This document shows positions 1-10,488 of a stretch of DNA of 64,000 nt, in pieces. A model generated the notes under the pieces. It saw only the letters and a program-made list of their open reading frames with translations. It was not told where the DNA came from and searched no databases. Source of the stretch: Hofstenia miamia (taxonomy: Eukaryota; Xenacoelomorpha; Acoela); contig SCFE01000004.1 of NCBI GenBank assembly GCA_004352715.1, positions 1-64,000 of the forward strand, written 5' to 3'. How positions within the stretch are numbered: the first letter of the stretch is position 1; each line of letters begins with the position of its first letter. The translations under genes and the position numbers were made by a program.

Positions 1-91
1 TTCAAAATTTTCAGCTTTTTGAACATTTTATGAAAACTGTTCTTCTAATTATAAAAAACTGTCTTTAGTTAAAAAAGAGTAGAAGCATATA

Positions 92-127
<36 letters not shown>

Positions 128-841
128 TATATATTGTATATATTTCATTTTAACCAACCAAACAAAACACGCATTATAAATGTTAATGTTATCAATTACT
201 AATAATGAATTATTTCTCCCTACAGCTCACTAATGCAACCTTTATTAGGATGGCTAACACACTTATTACCCCGTAGATCAGTGGGTGAGGCGAGTTTTGA
301 ATATAGGCTGATGCAGTGTTAACTGTTCCAATTTGAATTGGAAACACTTCTTTCCTTTTGTAGTAGAGTGATTTCTAGAAATGTCTTACCTTCTTAGACT
401 TTACAAAATCTTATCAGAAAATTTAGGCCAATCCCTGCTCAGCCTGAATCCGCTCCAACCCACTTAATTCCGATTCGGCATATTTTCATGAGATTTTTTA
501 AGAAGTTTTCTACAATTTGCGGCTTGCTATATCAAAGTAAGGTATTTTAGAATAGAAACCATCAATAAAATCTGGGCATTGAATTGGAAATTCTAAATTC
601 AGTTCTTCAAGAGTATATGATTCTAATATACAATTTATATAGCATTCACTAAAACTAGTTTATTTGTTCAATTTTAGCCCATCTTTTTCAAATGCTTAGT
701 CCAACCCGAGACCAGCGCAAGTCTATCTCTGACTTCAACTCCTGATAACAGAACAATGCACAGGATTGGGGATCATTTCCTATTAAGCTGACACAAAATA
801 CCTTTAGCTAAATTTTGCAACTTGCAATAATTTGAATTATT

Positions 842-845
<4 letters not shown>
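1..845. other. Non-coding stretch, nothing recognised
   Basis: AT-rich sequence with a (TA)n run at about 87-125. I see no coding frame, RNA gene or repeat family I can name. It ends where the pentanucleotide tail of the neighbouring LINE begins. Confidence 0.5.
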
Positions 846-874
<29 letters not shown>

Positions 875-1001
875 TTCTTTATTCAGATATTTTCAATTAC
901 AAAACTGATTATTATCTGAATAGCGTCAAGAATGATAACAAATAACTATATTTACAAAAAAAAATAGGACTACAAAATCTGTTCTGTTCAGGCTATGGAA
1001 A

Positions 1002-4000
1002 TTAATTGCGCGTTATTGTATAATCTTTATTGTAAAATTTGAATCCTAACCATGATTTACCCAAAATGAATTTTTCCTTCAACATAAATGCTTTTAATTT
1101 TCTTTTAAACGTAATTGCACTCTTAATCATTTTAATTTCACTTGGTAATCGATTCCAATTGCGAATTGCAACATTAATAAAAGACTGTTGCTTGATTTTT
1201 TTACGAAATTTAATGCTAGTATAATGATTTGTTCTTATATTGCGCTTATGAAAAAAGTTTGGAAATGATATTGAATTATAAGGAGGTAATTGATTTGTTA
1301 TTTTAAAAAACTTTATCAAAATATTAAAAATAAAGAGTTGATTTGGAAACAGCAAAGATGACAAAATGTAATTTCTTGTTTTGGAGCAGTTTTTCTGACA
1401 AACATTCAATGCCCATTTTAATTGTATTGTAAGTTTTTTTACTAATGATTCATTTAAGCTTGAAAAAAGTGTATTTGCATAATTAAGATGACTCATTACT
1501 AGAGCATGAAATAATTGAATCATAATGGCAGAGGGTAAATGTTCAGCTACGTGTGATAATGTTTTAATACTCATTGCCATGCGTTTTAAAATTTCTTTTA
1601 CTTGCTGCTTGTATGTTAATTTTGAGTCAATAGTTATACCAAGATATTTGAAGGATTCTTTAGGGGAGATTGAGGCGTTATTAAAAGTAAGTGAAGAATT
1701 GGGTAGGAATACACTTTTCCCCTGAGGATTCAAGATGCAAAATTCAGTTTTTTCACTGTTGTTGTTTAATTTGTGCATGTTGAAATATTTACTCAATTTT
1801 TCACAATTTTGTTCTACATCATTTATTGCTTGATTTAAAGATGTATTTCCACTAAAAATGCATGTATCATCGGCGTATTGAATCAATTGACAATTCGTAT
1901 GTTGCTGCATGTCGTTTACATATATGTTAAAAAGTAGCGGTCCAAGAATGGTACCTTGCGGTACTCCGTTTTTTATAGAGAGCCAATTAGAGAAAGTATT
2001 ATTTAATTTGACGCACTGAATTCTATTAGTTAGATAACTTGATATTAATTTAACGCTACTTTCAGAAAATCTTATCTTTTCTAATTTCTTATATAAGATA
2101 TCGTGATTAATAGAGTCAAAAGCTTTTGAAAGATCAAGGCAGGCCACTGCAACAAATTTGTCAGAGTCAAGAGATGATCGCCAATTTTCGGTAGCATACA
2201 AAAGAGCATCATCAGTTGAAAAATTCTTGCGGAAACCAAATTGTGTTTTTGACATTAATTGGTGTTTTGAAAGGTGGTCACTAATTTGATTATGTAAGAG
2301 ACGTTCGAAAATTTTACTTATTGGCGAAGTAATTGAGATCGGCCTATAATTAATAGCTAAAGTTGCATCTTTCTTTTTGAAAACCGGAGTAATATATGCT
2401 TGTTTCAAACGATTTGGAAAATTGTTCTGTTTTAAGGATTCATTGAAGATGAAATTTAAAGGCTCAGCAATTATAGAGGCAGTTACTTTTAATATCCAGG
2501 AAGGAATTTTAGATGGACCACTAGATTTATTGGGTTTTAGTTTATTAATTGCTTTAATCATTTCGTATGTAGTAGAAAAACGAAAAATGAATTCGGGTAT
2601 TTTATTATTAATATTTGGTGATTGATATTTGATATAGGGTCCTTTAAATTTTCCCAAGTTAACAAATGTTTCGTTTAGTACATTAGTAATGTCAAAATCA
2701 TTTGTAAATGAGTTCCCATCCGAGTCTCTAATCTCCTCAATGATTGTAGATTTAGATTTTGCAGTGTTAGCAATCTCATGAATGAGTTTCCATTTGGACT
2801 TTTGGTTTGGTAAAATTTTGAATTCATTTTTAATATATTTATTAAAAGATTTACGATTTTCAATATTTGATAAATTTCTTGCTTTTTTATAAGCTAAGAA
2901 ATTTTCGCTAGATTTTGTCAATAAGAAATTTTTAAAAGCATTTTTCTTTTCAATAATCAATTTTTTGGATAAATCAGTTAACCAAGGTTTAGATTTATTA
3001 TATTTAGAGGCACAATTTTTAAAATTTTTGTTAATTAAGATCTTCTTTTCTGGACAGAAAATATTAAGGTGTTTTTCAAAGATTGAAATGAAATTTTCCA
3101 TCATAGAATTAGTATCTTGTGCATAATACACTTCATGCCAATGTTCAGAAGTCAGCGATAATTTTAGTTTTTCAACATTATGATTATTTTTTTCCCGAAT
3201 TGTGGTCCATTTCCTAACTATTGAATTTACTGGTTTCGTTGTTATAAAGCTAATGGAAGTAATGCAATGATCGGAGAACGGACATTCAGCTGTAAAATAT
3301 GTAAGTTTTGAAAAATCATTATCTGACATTATGAAGTAATCAATAAGCGTGCTACTCGTTGCAGTGACCCTTGACGGCGTAATTTTATTAACAATATTCA
3401 GATTAAACATATTTAGTAAATTGTCAATTTTATCTCGTTCTTTTTGGTCCAAATAATTAATGTTGTAGTCTCCCATTAAAATAATGTCTTTATTTTCAGA
3501 AACAGCTAAAACCAATTCATTTTCCAATTGCTCAATGAAATAATTCGAGTATTTTTTGTGCGGAGAATAAGAAACATTTATCAGTTGTTTTTTATATGTA
3601 GCATTTCCTAAGGGATTTGATATTTCTACCCATAAGCTTTCAAATTTAGATACGTCGCTATACTTTATATCTTCGCGTAATTTAGGTTTGAAAATTTTTG
3701 GTATTAATAATGAGACACCTCCACCACTGGATTTTCCTAATAGATTATTAGTTTGCCTATCTTTTCTAAACAAACAAAATGATTTATTGAATGACCAACA
3801 ATTATCAAAGTCTTTGTTCGACAACCAGGTTTCCGAGATTCCTAGAATAACATCATTTTTAAAATTAGACATAAATTGCTTAAATTCAAAATTTTTCTTT
3901 GACAGGTTTTGAAAATTTATATGCACATAGTTAATAGTGTTATTTTTTGCATTCAATCTATCGAAATAAGTATCGTAATCTAAAATCGGACCAGGGTTCT

Positions 4001-4316
4001 TTTCAATGCCATGAAGAATTAATAATAAGGAAAAAAATATTGAGATTCTTAGTAATTTTTTAAAGCTGATAAACACGATGAAGATGTTTTTGTTGTTAAT
4101 AGGAGAATAATGAATTAATTTATAATAGCATACTTTTCTTCTTTTTATATTCAAAACATGGGTAGTTTCATATTTTTTATGACAATAAAATAAGTTAAAT
4201 AACAAAAGAAGGATTAAAAATTTTGAATGAAAATAATTTTTAGCATTTAGATGATGAAATTTCCATAGCCTGAGCGTCGTTAGTAAATGCACAAAATATA
4301 AATATTTACAAGACAT
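1002..4316 (-). CDS. LINE ORF2: APE endonuclease-reverse transcriptase with 2A-like motif
   Basis: This 1104-residue protein nicks target DNA and reverse-transcribes the element RNA. Residues 1-101 are rich in hydrophobic stretches (about 31-45 and 77-101) and run into HGIEKNPGP at 102-110, a 2A-like ribosome-skipping motif; the usual Asp before the Ile is Gly here. The AP-endonuclease domain follows, with NFQN (134-137), SETWL (161-165), GGGVSLLIP (198-206), MGDYNIN (281-287) and SDH (348-350). The RT domain has FGFRKNFST, LDLSKAFDS, NGVPQGTILGPLLFN and the catalytic YADD at 814-817. The start ATG lies inside the end of ORF1, an 11-nt overlap, which suggests reinitiation or another coupled mechanism. 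No stop or frameshift is visible. If 2A works, the first 109 residues would be released from the enzyme. Confidence 0.93.
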   Translation of the reverse strand: MSCKYLYFVHLLTTLRLWKFHHLNAKNYFHSKFLILLLLFNLFYCHKKYETTHVLNIKRRKVCYYKLIHYSPINNKNIFIVFISFKKLLRISIFFSLLLILHGIEKNPGPILDYDTYFDRLNAKNNTINYVHINFQNLSKKNFEFKQFMSNFKNDVILGISETWLSNKDFDNCWSFNKSFCLFRKDRQTNNLLGKSSGGGVSLLIPKIFKPKLREDIKYSDVSKFESLWVEISNPLGNATYKKQLINVSYSPHKKYSNYFIEQLENELVLAVSENKDIILMGDYNINYLDQKERDKIDNLLNMFNLNIVNKITPSRVTATSSTLIDYFIMSDNDFSKLTYFTAECPFSDHCITSISFITTKPVNSIVRKWTTIREKNNHNVEKLKLSLTSEHWHEVYYAQDTNSMMENFISIFEKHLNIFCPEKKILINKNFKNCASKYNKSKPWLTDLSKKLIIEKKNAFKNFLLTKSSENFLAYKKARNLSNIENRKSFNKYIKNEFKILPNQKSKWKLIHEIANTAKSKSTIIEEIRDSDGNSFTNDFDITNVLNETFVNLGKFKGPYIKYQSPNINNKIPEFIFRFSTTYEMIKAINKLKPNKSSGPSKIPSWILKVTASIIAEPLNFIFNESLKQNNFPNRLKQAYITPVFKKKDATLAINYRPISITSPISKIFERLLHNQISDHLSKHQLMSKTQFGFRKNFSTDDALLYATENWRSSLDSDKFVAVACLDLSKAFDSINHDILYKKLEKIRFSESSVKLISSYLTNRIQCVKLNNTFSNWLSIKNGVPQGTILGPLLFNIYVNDMQQHTNCQLIQYADDTCIFSGNTSLNQAINDVEQNCEKLSKYFNMHKLNNNSEKTEFCILNPQGKSVFLPNSSLTFNNASISPKESFKYLGITIDSKLTYKQQVKEILKRMAMSIKTLSHVAEHLPSAIMIQLFHALVMSHLNYANTLFSSLNESLVKKLTIQLKWALNVCQKNCSKTRNYILSSLLFPNQLFIFNILIKFFKITNQLPPYNSISFPNFFHKRNIRTNHYTSIKFRKKIKQQSFINVAIRNWNRLPSEIKMIKSAITFKRKLKAFMLKEKFILGKSWLGFKFYNKDYTITRN

Positions 4317-5442
4317 TGTTGAAAGTTAGGAAAGATCTTAGCTTGTGAATTTCTGCTAGTGTGAAGAAATTTGGCGGCGGAGATGACAGGGCGGAAGCGT
4401 AGGTTTTATGAAAATGCTGTGGTGCGCGTTGATTAGGCCAATTAAACTGATGAGGCGGAAGAAATGATTGGCGCTGCGTGTGTTTAAACGTGGGCGACGT
4501 GAAGGTAGCGGCATGGCGGTTGAAACGTGGCGGTGCAGTGCTGAAATAGCGTTGAGTACGGGGCGGTATTTCATCAAAGAATTCTTTGATCTTGCGCGCT
4601 AGTGTTGAGTATCCTCTTCTTGAGAAATGGATACCATCCTGTGCAAATAATTTACGGTTGATGTTATTTCCTAAATAAAAAGATTGAAAGTTGTGAAAAA
4701 CGGTATACCCTAGAATTTTCGCATTTTGGTGGATAAGAAAATTAAGTTCTTGAATCTTTTTATTCAACGTGCTATCATCTGGAAACGGTGCGACTTCTCC
4801 TACAAAAATTACAGCGGACCTAAAAATATGTTTTAAGGCGTTAATTAAATTTTTAAATAAAATCGTGTATTCAGTTTTCTGTTGCATTACATCATTTCTG
4901 CCAACGGTGACAAGTATTTTTTTAATGTTGTCCGACGGCGTGTATTCTTTAATTGTTTCAGTCATCTCTTCTATAGTTGCTCCCGGATATGAATGTACTG
5001 CAACTGTGTCTTTCTTTAGTAGGGCGGGTGCTTGTAGGTATCGATACATTGAGGTTCCTAAAATAAGCATACCTGCATCTGTTCGCAGTCGTTTGGCGCG
5101 TCGTTTTCGTACGTCCTGTGTTTGTGAGGAAGCGGATGAATTTGTGATGATGGGTGATGTTGCAACGGTTTTTTTAGGCGGTGAAACTTGTGTCCAATCA
5201 TCTTTCTCTGGAGTTTTGAACGGCGGAACCTCCTTTTCTTCGTGTGCGAGAACGGTGTGGAGTAAGCTGTGCAATGTTAAAAGCTCTTCCTTTGATAGAT
5301 TGTTGAAGGGAGCTAGAAGTTTAGCAGACGTGATTCTGCTACGCTCACTCGTTATGAAATTCTCACTACCGAGTGAACGTAGGACGGAGAGCTCAGCGGG
5401 ACCAACCGCTCGCGGAGAAATCATCTCAGCGTATGAAATCAT
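4306..5442 (-). CDS. LINE ORF1: SGNH/GDSL-esterase-like protein
   Basis: A 378-residue ORF1 protein. After a Ser/Thr-rich N-terminus and a basic stretch (VRKRRAKRLR, 111-120) it has the blocks of an SGNH hydrolase. LGTSMYRYL at 128-136 is the nucleophile block with GTS in place of GDS, so Ser131 is the candidate nucleophile. GRND at 181-184 is the GxND block. DGIH at 269-272 is the Asp-x-x-His block. Esterase-type ORF1 proteins are known in CR1-group LINEs; they are thought to bind the element RNA or membranes, but their role is not settled. The C-terminal part (about 300-360) is rich in Arg, Pro, Phe and His, plausibly nucleic-acid binding. The frame is intact and overlaps ORF2 by 11 nt. The ATG at 5440-5442 is the first of this frame. 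Confidence 0.85.
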   Translation of the reverse strand: MISYAEMISPRAVGPAELSVLRSLGSENFITSERSRITSAKLLAPFNNLSKEELLTLHSLLHTVLAHEEKEVPPFKTPEKDDWTQVSPPKKTVATSPIITNSSASSQTQDVRKRRAKRLRTDAGMLILGTSMYRYLQAPALLKKDTVAVHSYPGATIEEMTETIKEYTPSDNIKKILVTVGRNDVMQQKTEYTILFKNLINALKHIFRSAVIFVGEVAPFPDDSTLNKKIQELNFLIHQNAKILGYTVFHNFQSFYLGNNINRKLFAQDGIHFSRRGYSTLARKIKEFFDEIPPRTQRYFSTAPPRFNRHAATFTSPTFKHTQRQSFLPPHQFNWPNQRAPQHFHKTYASALSSPPPNFFTLAEIHKLRSFLTFNNVL

Positions 5443-5470
5443 CTCAGCTTTTCAATATTATTCACAATAT

Positions 5471-5819
5471 TTCACTACAAGTTAATGTATACAAAAAGCG
5501 TGTTAAAATCATTTTCACCCAAGTAAGCTATAACTTCATAAACATTTCATTCAAAATGGCTATATTTCTCATTCTTAGTTTCACTTAAGTAGCGCATTAT
5601 ATTGCCCCTCGCCATAAATTACAGACACGCAGGAGTAGGCAATTTTTAATTGAAACCCTACAAATAGATGTTTCTTGTTGAGTAAATTAATCAATTTTTG
5701 CTCTTCAAACAATAAATTATTGCCAACTTTTGGCAATAATTCGAATAAAAATATTTTATCAAAAATCATAGTAACTTAACTAGTTTGGTATTAATAAAAA
5801 TCAATATATCACACATAAA
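5471..5819. other. AT-rich spacer next to the LINE 5' end
   Basis: No gene recognised. It may contain the 5' UTR of the LINE; the boundary cannot be fixed without another copy. Confidence 0.35.
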
Positions 5820-7345
5820 AAATTTTTCAAAGAAAAATCATAATTGTGAGATAACAAAAAGGGTTACTTGTGGTTCATACATATGTTAGCAATAAGAAGA
5901 AATTGTTCTACAAAATCAAAAGTTAAATATTGCCACTAATCATATTTGCTAATGGCAAATTTAGTTCTGCCATACATACTATATATAAATGCGGTGATGA
6001 TAATTTAATTTCTTTAGGTTTGGCATGATAAGATGAGGTGTCCGAGAGAATATCACAATGTGCGAAATAAGGTTAATGTTAAGCCTTCAATATGCATAAA
6101 ATGGTGAATTGGGTTGTGGAATCATTACATATTTTTGTGTCATCAAATTATCCAGTACATTCCACAGCCAATTCTATATAAATTTACTAGACAGGATGAT
6201 AATGCTTCTGGAATAGGGAATTGATTATATATTTCAGCAAGATTTAAGTGAATCTTAAATATTTGGCAATTGATTTTTGAAAATATTCAATAGGTTAATT
6301 AATTTGCAATTATTGCAATAATTGCAAATCAATTTAATATTGTCTACCCTTGCAGACATAGAGTAGAACCAATAGTTATTTACATATTATGTTGCATAAT
6401 TGTTATAGGTATGGGCGTACGCAGGATGTTCCAACGGTGGAATATCTCCGCCGTAAGTAACAAAAAGCGGGGCAAGCCCCTAAATTTCTTTGGAAATATT
6501 GATGAATTCGACACTAAGAAATGCATTTCACCACCTAAATTTGGACTTTGATAATATTTTTTGACGAAAATTTTTTTGTTTAACCAGTCAAAGGCAATTT
6601 TGAAAAACTCACTGAAGGCCATTCCACAGCTTGCGTACGCCACTGTTTATAGGCAAACATTTCATGAGGAATGGAAGCATCTCTGCTCTGTTGAGGGGGG
6701 AACGTTCCCCAGCCCCCCCCCTCTGGGTGCGCCTCTGTATATATCTCATAAAACATTTTCAAGGCAAAATTATCTTTGTGAGATAACAATAAGCAATGTT
6801 ACTAGTGCTTCATATTTCTGTTGCACAAAGAGGAAATTGGTCTAAAAAATCAAAAGTTAGATGATGCCACTATTATAATCACTAACCGCAAATTTTGTTC
6901 TGCCAAGGATACCTTATGCTCTATACATTTAGTAGAGAGGACAATATAATACTTCTGAAATTGGGACTTTTAAGTATATATTTCAGAAAGATTTAAGTGG
7001 CAGTTTTCATCTTAAGCATTGCATTAATCTATTTCTTAAAGTACTCAATGGATTAGTTAATTTCCAATTATTGCAATAATTACAATATCAATTTAATATT
7101 CTCTACTCTTGAGTAGAACCAATGCTTAATATTATTATATACTATTATTGTTATCGGCAAGGAAGTACGCAGGGTTTCAACTTGAAGGAATATCTCTGAT
7201 GAGATCACATAAGTAACCCAAATCTGGGCAAAGCACCGGAAAATTTTTTAAAACATTGACTGATTCGAAACTAAAAAAGCATATCACCAACTTAGTTCTT
7301 AAATATTTATTTCTTTTTACCGAATATTTTTTTATTCAGCATATA
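5820..7345. repeat. Two diverged direct copies of a long repeat
   Basis: Unit 1 (about 5820-6600) and unit 2 (about 6750-7345) can be followed side by side. Shared landmarks are GTGAGATAACAA, AATCAAAAGTTA, TTTCAG(C/A)AAGATTTAAGTG, AATTATTGCAATAATT and AGTAGAACCAAT, followed by a shared MITE-like part (GTACGCAGG with AATATCTC after it). Divergence is considerable, with small indels. Either a direct duplication or two insertions of the same dispersed repeat would explain it. There is no coding capacity. Confidence 0.6.
6408..6645. mobile_element. hAT-like MITE
   Basis: Ends are inverted: GGGCGTACGCAGG near 6411 and TTGCGTACGCCACTG near 6630-6645 (reverse complement CAGTGGCGTACGCAA). TTATAGG occurs just outside both ends, a possible 7-8 bp target-site duplication. 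The length (about 240 bp) and the CAGTGGCG-type end fit a non-autonomous hAT element. A relative with a similar right part lies at 36264-36495, and a worn copy starts near 7158. Confidence 0.5.
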
Positions 7346-8149
7346 TATATATTGCAACCATAAATTGTCTGCATCACTAATCAAATTTTAGGCGTCAATC
7401 AGTTATGAGGTCACAATAACGATTTATATGAATGAAAATATCTATTTTCAGTAAGCATTAACAAAATAATTATTTATTTTTACGATGAAAATGCTTAAGC
7501 AAATGCATAGCTCATAATGGGATGTTATTAATTAGAAATCAATCAATATTGTAAAACAGAACAAACTCAGATGAAATAATAGTAACTCCAACAGTTAATT
7601 TAGTTACTGAATTCAGGTAAGCATTTAGTTGCGAAGTTTTTGTTTAATATAGAATTTAATATATAATGTGACATATTGATTATCAATTGGTCTGTTGGAA
7701 CAACATATTTCTCAAAATTTGTATAAATTGATCTTTTGCTTAAATATTACATTTCAGTGTAAGTTATAAACAAATTAAGCAACAAGCTCTTATCAAATTC
7801 CAAACAAACTGTATAAACTGCTGCATTGTACGGAGATGCTCCAATCATACTCACTGTGAAAGTGTCAGCTTTCTAACAAGATGTTTACTTTGGAAGCAAG
7901 CATGCGTGCCTGCAGTACCAAAAACTTCGTCGCCTATCATGTAAGAACTCAGGCCACAGTGCCATTAATGTTTTTAGAATCAATTCTGACAATGTATATT
8001 TACAAACAAATGCAAGATGATCCTTTGCATTTGCATACACAGTTCTACCACTTTTGCACTGATAAATATCCTTGAGAAAATCTCAATTTTTCTTGATAAT
8101 GCACGAATCAATAGTGTAGTTTTGTAGATATGCGTTAACAGCAAGGCAA
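7346..8149. other. Non-coding stretch, nothing recognised
   Basis: AT-rich. The short open frames present show no family motif. Confidence 0.4.
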
Positions 8150-8990
8150 TGCTCTGTTGATGAAAATCCTGTGGTTGACACACTGCCTAGTGACAAGGCT
8201 CTGGCTGCTTATCCCGTTCCATATTTTGTATTATAACTTGGTAACATAAGATCCAGTATTAAGTACGTCAACAGGGGAGTGTCTCAGGTATCAATTCTGG
8301 GTTCAATTCTTGTGTGACTTACACCTGTAATCTTATGTCAACTTTACAGGTAACTACATATAAAAATACGCCGATAATATTTTAAGCATTACATCTGTTC
8401 TGAAGGATAGTATCAGTATCACTACTGAATATGAAAATATTAGAGAATGGATCAGCTCAAACAAACACACCTTATCAGCCAAAAATGTAAGCAAATTGTC
8501 TTTGGGAAATGTCGTCTACTTCAAGACGACTTAGATGTCATAGCAGAGTGAAAAATCCTTGGTGTCATATCTCAAATGACCTAAATTGAGATAAACATGT
8601 AAATGAGATATTGAAGAAAACATCACAGCGTCTTTCTGTTTTACGCCTACTCCAACCCTTCACAGATTCTGAAACATTACAGACAGTTTTGAATCACCGA
8701 TACTCTCGATCCTAGTTTGCGATTTCTCTATCTTTGTCATGCTAAATGACAAACAAAACAATGATTCCAGGGAGCTTGCAATCTTCCTAAAGGCATTTTA
8801 AGCAGTACATTCTCTAGTGATTCTTCCATACAAATTCGCAACAGGCAACTCCACGTAATCTCAAAGCACTTCACATCGATCCTGAATGCACCATCAGACA
8901 CTTTTGCACAAATTACTTCTGAACGCATTGAAACGAAAAACAAGACGCTGGACATTGACGTACCCCATTAGTCAACAAGCAAATCAATTC
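8150..8990 (+). pseudogene. Dead LINE reverse transcriptase fragment
   Basis: Frame-broken but recognisable RT palm and C-terminal region. RGVSQVSILGS near 8272-8305 corresponds to RGVPQGSILGP. KYADN near 8370 corresponds to YADD with the last Asp lost. Then come a segment like EYENIREWISSNKHTLSAKN, ILGVISQ (about 8550-8570) and DKHVNEILKKTSQRLSVLRLL (about 8590-8650). These follow the order of Jockey/CR1-type RTs. Many stops and frameshifts show it is long dead. Confidence 0.6.
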
Positions 8991-10488
8991 ATTCAACTTT
9001 CAACGAGATATCACAATAAATGACTCATTATGGTGGTAAATCTATCTGTTTAATAAGATTTTCGTTTTTGTAAATTTACTCTTTAAGAATTGATTTCTTT
9101 CTATATTTCCCTCTCTCTTCAAGGGAAAATACCGTAAACATGTACAATTTTATCTATTTTAGGTTGATTGAGGAAAGCGTTCTATAACTGATTCATTTCT
9201 TGTTGAATTTTTTGGAATGACAAATCCTTTCATAGTAAGAGGTGGGATGAATATTTCCGAGATGAACCATTGAGGACTTCTGCTTAATAGGTAGGCTTAC
9301 CATACCAAATTATGAAACTGTCAACGCCTTTGACCTTTATACGATTCAATTTGTATGCTTGATGCTAAAAATCATTTATAATTCTTAAAGATCTTGCTAT
9401 ATTATTGTACATAAATTTTGCATTTTTTATTAGATGCTTATTTAAAAATATTTATATCTAAGAATAGCATGTGAACTTAGGATCGTCATGAAGTCAATTT
9501 CGCGTATTTTTTGTTAGATTGCTATGCAAAAATGTATATATTAGAAAAACATTTAAATTGAAAATTGCCATAAAGTTGATCTTGTATATGTTATTGTTAA
9601 CTTAGAAATATTTATTGGTTAGAAAAACATTGAAAAAGATTTATTTGATCAAGAATAGAGGTTCTTCGACCTCTTGCATTTCTCAAGACACAATTATTTA
9701 TACAGATTAACTTAGTACGTGGAAGTATGTCCAAGAGTAAGTAAATATTCGTCCATAAATATTATTCAAAAATATTTATTTCTATTATTCTAGAAACAAA
9801 AAGTAGATTTCTACTACAATTATTAATTTTGTTACAAAATGTTCTTAATTATTATTTGAAGGAACCAGGAACCTGTCCGTGCTATACACGGGGGTTTCAT
9901 TGGGCTGTATTAGATATTTAATAAATGAATAAACGTTAAACAATCTATATGTTGTATTTTTAATATTTAAAGAAAAAAACAAGTAATGTGATCATCATAC
10001 ATTGGTAAAATAATTTTTATTCACAATTTTAGTATATGACACTTCTGAATTAACTATTTAATATTATAAGTACATATATATATATTTTTTTTTTGAAGTG
10101 TTCATTTAAATATGTTTATATGTGTTCAAAAAATAAATTTCTTTTTTATTAAGATTTTTTGAAAATATGTGTTTCCAAATTTGAGGCTAATAGTCTCCAA
10201 TTCTTAAAATTTCTTGTATCAACGCCACTAGACAAAAACTACCTTTTGAATTTGACAATGTAAATTGTTAGTCATTTAGCTTTAAAAAAATTGCAATTAG
10301 CATAGATTTTCGCCACTGGCTATGATATTAGTGGATATGGATACAGCTCTATTGCTGCAAAGCAATAAAACATGTCAATGAACAAATATTAATAAGAAGT
10401 AAATTGTTTGACTTTTAAATTTGTTATCTTTTGCAATATACAGTAAAAACTGAATTAAAAAGATTTTCAACTTTTAGAACTCAGATTT
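8991..10488. other. Non-coding stretch, nothing recognised
   Basis: AT-rich sequence with a short (TA)n/T-run near 10073-10095. No gene or repeat family identified. Confidence 0.4.

Larger units (their letters stand above)
846..5470 (-). mobile_element. Near full-length two-ORF LINE (CR1/L2-like) with pentanucleotide tail
   Basis: A non-LTR retrotransposon on the minus strand with both reading frames open. The order in element orientation is ORF1 (5442-4306), ORF2 (4316-1002), a short 3' UTR, and a 3' tail of about five TTATC units (846-874, read as GATAA on the plus strand). A simple-repeat tail instead of poly(A), an SGNH-type ORF1 and an APE-RT ORF2 are together typical of the CR1/L2 group; that placement is inference. 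The 5' end is not sharply defined and is put just upstream of the ORF1 ATG. A clear target-site duplication was not found. Two open ORFs suggest a recent insertion. Degenerate relatives occur at 51885-52484, 54730-55811 and 59270-59675; the second shares the TTATC-type tail. Confidence 0.85.

Noticed and set aside
6561-6845. Overlapping frames on both strands in the MITE region
   Set aside because: They fall inside repeats and a poly-C/poly-G rich MITE-like junction; not conserved between the two repeat units.
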